This document shows positions 32,489 to 37,650 of a stretch of DNA of 37,650 nt, one piece after another. A program made the translations under genes and the position numbers. This DNA is from Byssochlamys sp. IMV 00236. Lineage: Eukaryota > Ascomycota > Eurotiomycetes > Eurotiales > Thermoascaceae. How positions within the stretch are numbered: the stretch's first letter is position 1; each line of letters opens with the position of its first letter. The stretch lies in assembly GCA_001931875.2 (NCBI GenBank), contig MSJH02000046.1, positions 1 to 37,650 of the forward strand, read 5' to 3'. The notes beneath the pieces were generated by a model. The model searched no databases and was not told the origin of the DNA. It saw nothing but the letters and a program-made list of their open reading frames with translations.

Positions 32489-33137
32489 TCTTTATACAGT
32501 GTTTAAGTCCTCCCAAAAGTTATCTAGAAAAGTTTATTTTGTGTCTATAGTTTCGAAAAGGACAAGCGACATTTGCTGTCACATTTAAGTCATTTCTACC
32601 CTGAAACGTCAGATAGTCTATGAGATTCTTCCTGTAGGTAATCCAGGCAAGGGGGATCATTAATGATGATAGGCGTGATTCATGTGGATAACAATGTAGT
32701 AAAAGCTTAGTATATACAAGTCGTTAAGAGCGGTTGATTATATCCATATAATTTTTTTTGTTACTCAATTCATTTACTGCAAGTAAAAACCACGCCAACT
32801 GTCTCATTGTCAGCTCTGGACTGGATGTCTTCAAAAAAAAAGAAAACAGTTTCACCTGTAATAGGGTTCAGATACTTTTACAATCTGTCTCTAGTTAGAA
32901 CCCAGTCAGCTTAGCAGTAGTATTGCTCTGATTGGTTAAAAGACCCTATTCACAAGTTCAGCTAAAAGGTAATTAAAAATTACGCATTTGCCTTGGACTT
33001 ATTCTCTCTTCCTCTTTCTCTCTCTTACTCTTTTCTTTCCCCCCTTTTTAAGTAAAAAGTAAAACCAGTGCTTTAAATACAACAAACACATAAATACACA
33101 CATACAGAGAACCTTTTTGTTTTATAATAAAAGTGTA
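32489..33137. promoter_or_regulatory. Intergenic region: ric1 3' flank and not4 promoter
   Basis: About 650 bases without a supportable gene. The last 150 bases before the not4 ATG contain a strong CT-rich tract (about 33000-33050) followed by CATACACA-type sequence. This is typical of fungal core promoters for housekeeping genes. Confidence 0.45.
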
Positions 33138-36100
33138 ATGAATATGTCTTCTGATGAAGAGGATCCTGATTGCCCTTTATGTATGGAAGAATTGGACATT
33201 GCTGACAGAAACTTTAGGCCATGTTCTTGCGGTTATCAGGTTTATAATATCTTCATTGACTTTTTTGTTCTCTTTATCTAACTACTTCATGTAGATCTGT
33301 CGTTTTTGTTGGCATCACATAAAAACCAACCTCAATGGTCGATGCCCTGCTTGTAGAAGACTGTACAGCGAACAAATTGTCGAGTTTATTCCTGTCAGTG
33401 CAGAAGAAATTATGCGTTTAAAGAAAGAAAAGAAAGAAAAGGACCGTCAAACACGAGAAATGCGAGATCCAACCAGAAGACAGCTTTCCAATGTACGGGT
33501 TGTCCAAAAGAACTTGGTTTATGTTCTTGGCATGAGCTCGAAATATGCCTATGCAGATGTAGGTTTTTACCCGAGAATAATCAAGAGTTTTGTTCTAACT
33601 CTATTATAGAATGAGATCTTTAGAAAGTATGGCAAAATTGATAAAGTGGTCATCAGTAAACGCTCAATCACTACAAATGCTAATGCTTCGGTCGGAATCT
33701 ATGTGACATTTGCAAAGAAAGAGGACGCCTGTAAAGCAATCGAAGGTTTGAATGGAATAGAGATTGACGGTAAAACTATCAGGTTGGTTAGTCAACAGAG
33801 CGACTGGTTTCCATATAGCTAATATCACCATAGAGCGTCCTATGGAACAACTAAATATTGCACTTACTACTTGAGACATATGGCTTGTCCTAATCCAAAC
33901 TGTATGTATTTGCATGAACCCGGGGATGATGTGGATAGTTACAATAAGGATACAGTAGCAATTGGGTAAGAGCTTATTACGACTCCTTTTTATTAAAAGA
34001 TACTAAAATAATTGACAGTAAACACAGCAATACAGCTTCAACATCTTTGAATGGCTCAACATATCCCAATAAGAAACTTGCAACTAGTCTAAAGCCAGTG
34101 GCATCAAAGGCTGCAGTAGCAGAAAGTAAACCATCCGCTTCGGCCACACCTCGCACATGGGCACCTATACCCAAGGTTGTCCCAGTTTCACCTGCTGTTG
34201 CTGAGGCTGTGCCAGAAACTGAAGAACCAGTCGTAACACCACCGATGCAGTCCAAGGAAGTCTCTGCGAAAGCGAAAACAGCGGCCAGTCCTGTCTTATT
34301 GAAACCTTCTAAATCAACTACGACAAAGAAGACGGTGGTAGAGAAAGCTAAAAAGGCTATCAAGGTGAACCTAGAAGAAGAAGAAAAACCAGCTCTCCCA
34401 CCTACTGCGTCGTGGGCAAAGGCTCAACCATCTGTATCTTTGCATGAAAACGTGATTACTCCTACACACTTTGGACCTTCCTTATCCGATGCTGTACAAA
34501 CTATACAAAAGCCTAAACAGTCACCATCATTGAAGGTAAAGAAGGAGAAAAAGAGCAAAGGACGTATGGTACGGCTTGAGGAATTTGAAGAGGCGGAAAG
34601 AGAAGCAAAGAAGGCTACGCATCAGCCAAAAGACATCACTCAGAACGAGCCATCTACAGAGATTAATACGGCACAAGAGATTTCTACTCAGGAAAGTTTG
34701 CCATCTGCCATTCATGATATTTCAACGCCGATGAAGGCAAGTGTAGGAATCGAAAAGGACCAGGGTTCTTTCGATGCAAACTCTTTGAAAGAAAAGGAAA
34801 CGCGTGATAACTCTATGGAAAGTGATAAAGAAATCACTGAAAATGATGAAGACATCACCATGAATGAGAGTGAAGTAAAGACTGAACAACCAATTGAGAC
34901 GGCTAAAACAGAAGCCGCTTCCTCTATGGAGAAGCCAGCTACAGGTAGCTTAAAGACTGGTAATGTTGAGGCAGATGTGCAGCAGATTGAGGATCTGGAG
35001 GAAAAGCAGCTGATGGATGCGGATCAGAGTAATCAGGACCATCTGAATGAGCATATCGCCCTACAGGAAACATTAAAGATCGATCTTAATATCGAAAAAA
35101 GACAAAAGGAAGATGTCTTTGATGTACAACAACCTACTGAGAAAGAAGCTGCTGATCTAGGAAACGTGCTTAATGAAAAACAAGACGAGAGAACCAAAGA
35201 GAAAGTAGAGGTGCTGGCTTGTTTAAATGAAGAAGTCATTAAAGCATTTGACGTGGCAATGGCTAATGAAACACTTCCAGAGAACCTTGAAAAAACTCAT
35301 GGTCACAACGAAGATACAGCTTACAGCAATGATACACAATCAGATATTACAAGTTCTGGCTTAAGCGAACACATTCCCTCCCCATTAGTTGCTATGGAAA
35401 GATTATCTACTCTTGTTGAACAAGAGATTTTGACAGATATCATCCCTTCGTCTCGCCAGCAACAACCTTTAGAGGGTAATTTACCTAAAGAAACTTTACA
35501 TACGTTGGAAAACAACGTGTCAGCTTGGCCAGAAAGTCGACGTCAACCTATACCACCTCCTGGACTCCCCGTACCACCTATTTTGCCAGAGTGGATGAGC
35601 AGAAGCTTCGATCCATTTAACGGTCAAGATCCTTCGCTCATTGCTGCACGTCGCTTGCAACACTCACAACGTATGATGGAAGCAAGTGGTTTGTTTGGTA
35701 TGAACAACGGCTTCCCTCAGCATCGACCTCCTCCTCCGCCTCTTCCCAACGTTCCACATTTTGGATTTCCTCCTAACCTTAATGAAAATGTGCCTGGTTT
35801 CTCTCATCAGCCACCACCATTTCCAAACATGCTCGCTCGTCCTCCACCCCCATCTCATCCTCATGGAATGATGAGGCATCATCCCCCGCCCCATCCACAT
35901 CCACAAGAAATGCTCAATATGTCACGATTTGGCGGTCCTCCACACCACCAACATCCTCATCACGGGCCTATAGATGATACAAACAAGCTAAGAGCCGAAT
36001 TCAATGCTATGCATTTGAACGGTAATATAGACGAACTTCAGTCCCGTGAGAACCTTAGAGCCTTGCTGCCCAATGTAAATATCAGCTTTAATGACCAACA

Positions 36101-37149
36101 GAAAGTAAAGATGGAAGAGCTTCATCATTCACACATGATGCACCGCCAAGGAATGCTTCAAAGACAATCAGATCAAGAAAGTCATGGATCTACACCCAGT
36201 AGTCATCATATGAGCCCGTTAAGACATGGATCAATGCCTCCCAATCTACACTTCCATCCTCCTCCACCTACTCCTGATCATTTACAAGGAAACACGCCAC
36301 CAAATTTCTTTAGACAAAATTCATTTAGGTCATCTAATCAAAGTGTATCGTCTGTGGATGGAAATTTCACGCAGGATACCAATCCAGACGTGAGAACAGA
36401 AGCGCAGAACTTCTTTGGCGAGTTCCTTCGAAAGGCAGCCTCATCTCATCAACAAGAGAGTCTAGAAAAGAAAGAAGAGCAACATGAAGCAAAGCCAGGT
36501 AAGATCAACCATACTTGAACGGCACGTGTATACTAATGGTTACTTAGAAAATCCGCTCATGTTTCAGGATCCTGCGATTATGTCTGTGAGTGTAACAGGT
36601 AACAATGACGCCAATCATGAGTCAAATCAAAGCACGATGCTGCAAATTCTAGGTGGTCAGCAACCCGTGCCTTCATCGATGGTGGAAAATCAGCAATATC
36701 ACATACAGCAGCCAAGACCTGTTGATGCAAGATTTGCAATGAATCAACAAAGAATGATGATGTCAGACCCCAACATGGATGAAAGAGGAAGAGAACAACC
36801 ATTTGTTAATAATGCAAATGGCAACGCTATGTTTATGGGCATGCCACCCTCTTTCCCACCGGGCCAGCCTAATCAAGATCCCATGTTTAACCCCAACAAT
36901 AACTATATGCAGCAGCAGCAGCAGTATCAACAACAACCGTTTTTACCCTTCATTCCACGTTTCCTCGAACCTTCAATTAACACAATGGGGCATATAGGCG
37001 GCGCACCTCCACCACCAAATCCAATGATGAGACCACCAATGATGATGCCTCATCAAAATGACAATTTTAGAAATACAGGCAATATGCACCACCATCATCA
37101 ACAACAACAACAACAACAACAACAACAACGTCCTCCGGGAAATATATAA
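33138..37149 (+). CDS. not4: CCR4-NOT E3 ubiquitin ligase subunit NOT4
   Basis: Six exons (33138-33239, 33295-33558, 33610-33782, 33834-33965, 34019-36498, 36548-37149) give 1250 residues. A C4C4 RING is at about residues 12-55 (CPLCMEELD, FRPCSCGYQICRFCW, GRCPACRR). A basic helix, KKEKKEKDRQTREMRD, follows, then an RRM at about 105-180 (FRKYGKIDKVVI, GIYVTFAKKEDACKAI). A CCCH finger comes next (CTYYLRHMACPNPNCMYLH). The remaining 1000 residues are low-complexity: Lys/Glu-rich with many EE and KTE segments, then Pro/His-rich, Met-rich and poly-Gln near the end. NOT4 ubiquitinates stalled-ribosome and other substrates as part of CCR4-NOT. Fungal NOT4 proteins are commonly 600-1100 residues, so this is long. 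The last intron is 49 bases with a TACTAAT-type branch site. Confidence 0.95.
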
Positions 37150-37650
37150 AGTAATAAAACCTTTTTGTTTACAAAATTTGCGTTGCTGTCAGGACTTTTT
37201 TTTTTTTTCATTGTTTTCTTAAATTACCTTTAGAGTCTATCTGTTCTTTTTTGCTGGTCTTTGGTTTCTAAGAATTTAAAGTCCATTTTAATTATTAAAA
37301 TAAAGCTCAATAACTGTCAAATACATTGATCCAGGTGCGAGTGTATCAGAAAGTATGAACAAGAATTAAGAGTGTAATACAATGTATCGTGCTTTTAAGA
37401 TCATAAAGGAACCAATTTTTTCATTGCACTTTATCGACTGCCAACATTTACAAGACAACCAAGTTGCATAAATAAAAAGCACATCTATTAAAATTCAAGA
37501 CAGTAGAGATATAATAAGCAAAAGGAAATCTATCAAAACAAAGCTATATTAAAACAACTTTTCAGAGAAATAAGATAAAATGATGTGGTTGGTATTTCTG
37601 TCTGCCTGCAATGAATTTGGATAAAGAATTGATTTTCATAAACTAAAAAA
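37150..37650. other. Right-edge non-coding stretch
   Basis: The not4 3' flank, with a T-run near 37197-37208 and AT-rich sequence including ATTAAAATAAAG near 37295. No gene is seen up to the window end. Confidence 0.5.

Noticed and set aside
33977..34363. 128-codon minus-strand frame opposite not4
   Set aside because: Composition reflects the Ala/Pro/Lys-rich tail of NOT4 on the other strand; no homology or start context.
1..37650. Secondary-metabolite or resistance gene cluster
   Set aside because: The neighbours are unrelated housekeeping genes and decayed repeats; trp1, grx5 and acly do not form a pathway unit.

Overview
The window looks like nuclear DNA of a filamentous fungus, most likely of the order Mucorales (Mucoromycota: Rhizopus, Mucor and relatives). 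The evidence is AT-rich intergenic sequence, dense genes cut by introns of about 45-70 bases, a single-chain ATP-citrate lyase, a fused three-domain tryptophan enzyme, fungal versions of RIC1, NOT4 and a DEP-RhoGEF, and decayed copies of repetitive gene families that I know only from Mucorales. All assignments come from reading translations and splice sites; no database search was run. There are no tRNA, rRNA or CRISPR features that I can support.

Layout. Positions 1-8000 are mostly an accessory or decaying region. It holds a Tc1/mariner-like transposase relic (about 480-897), a broken cystathionine beta-synthase-like copy (1333-2455), one intact housekeeping gene (cyclophilin A, 2673-3378, minus), and three broken members of Mucorales-type gene families (3830-4461 plus, 5004-6652 plus, 6785-7810 minus). 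Conserved motifs in two of the three hint at a PD-(D/E)XK nuclease-like fold.

Positions 8300-37650 are a gene-rich housekeeping region. In order: a homeobox regulator (+), trifunctional trp1 (+), grx5 (-), an Nhp10-like HMG-box protein (-), a DEP-RhoGEF-PH protein (-), ATP-citrate lyase (-), a two-finger C2H2 protein (-), a TTC1-like TPR protein (+), isa1 (+), a secreted and probably GPI-anchored repeat protein (-), a Som1-like mitochondrial protein (-), a bacterial-type glycyl-tRNA synthetase (+), ric1 (+) and not4 (+).

The genes form no operon or cluster, but there are themes. grx5 and isa1 both serve mitochondrial Fe-S cluster assembly. The Som1-like protein and the glycyl-tRNA synthetase are divergent neighbours with start codons only 48 bases apart, and both plausibly serve mitochondria. 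Striking structural points are the 1-base gap between the convergent stop codons of trp1 and grx5, a 66-base T tract just upstream of trp1, a GC-AG intron in the TPR gene, and 66/81-base coding repeats in the surface protein.
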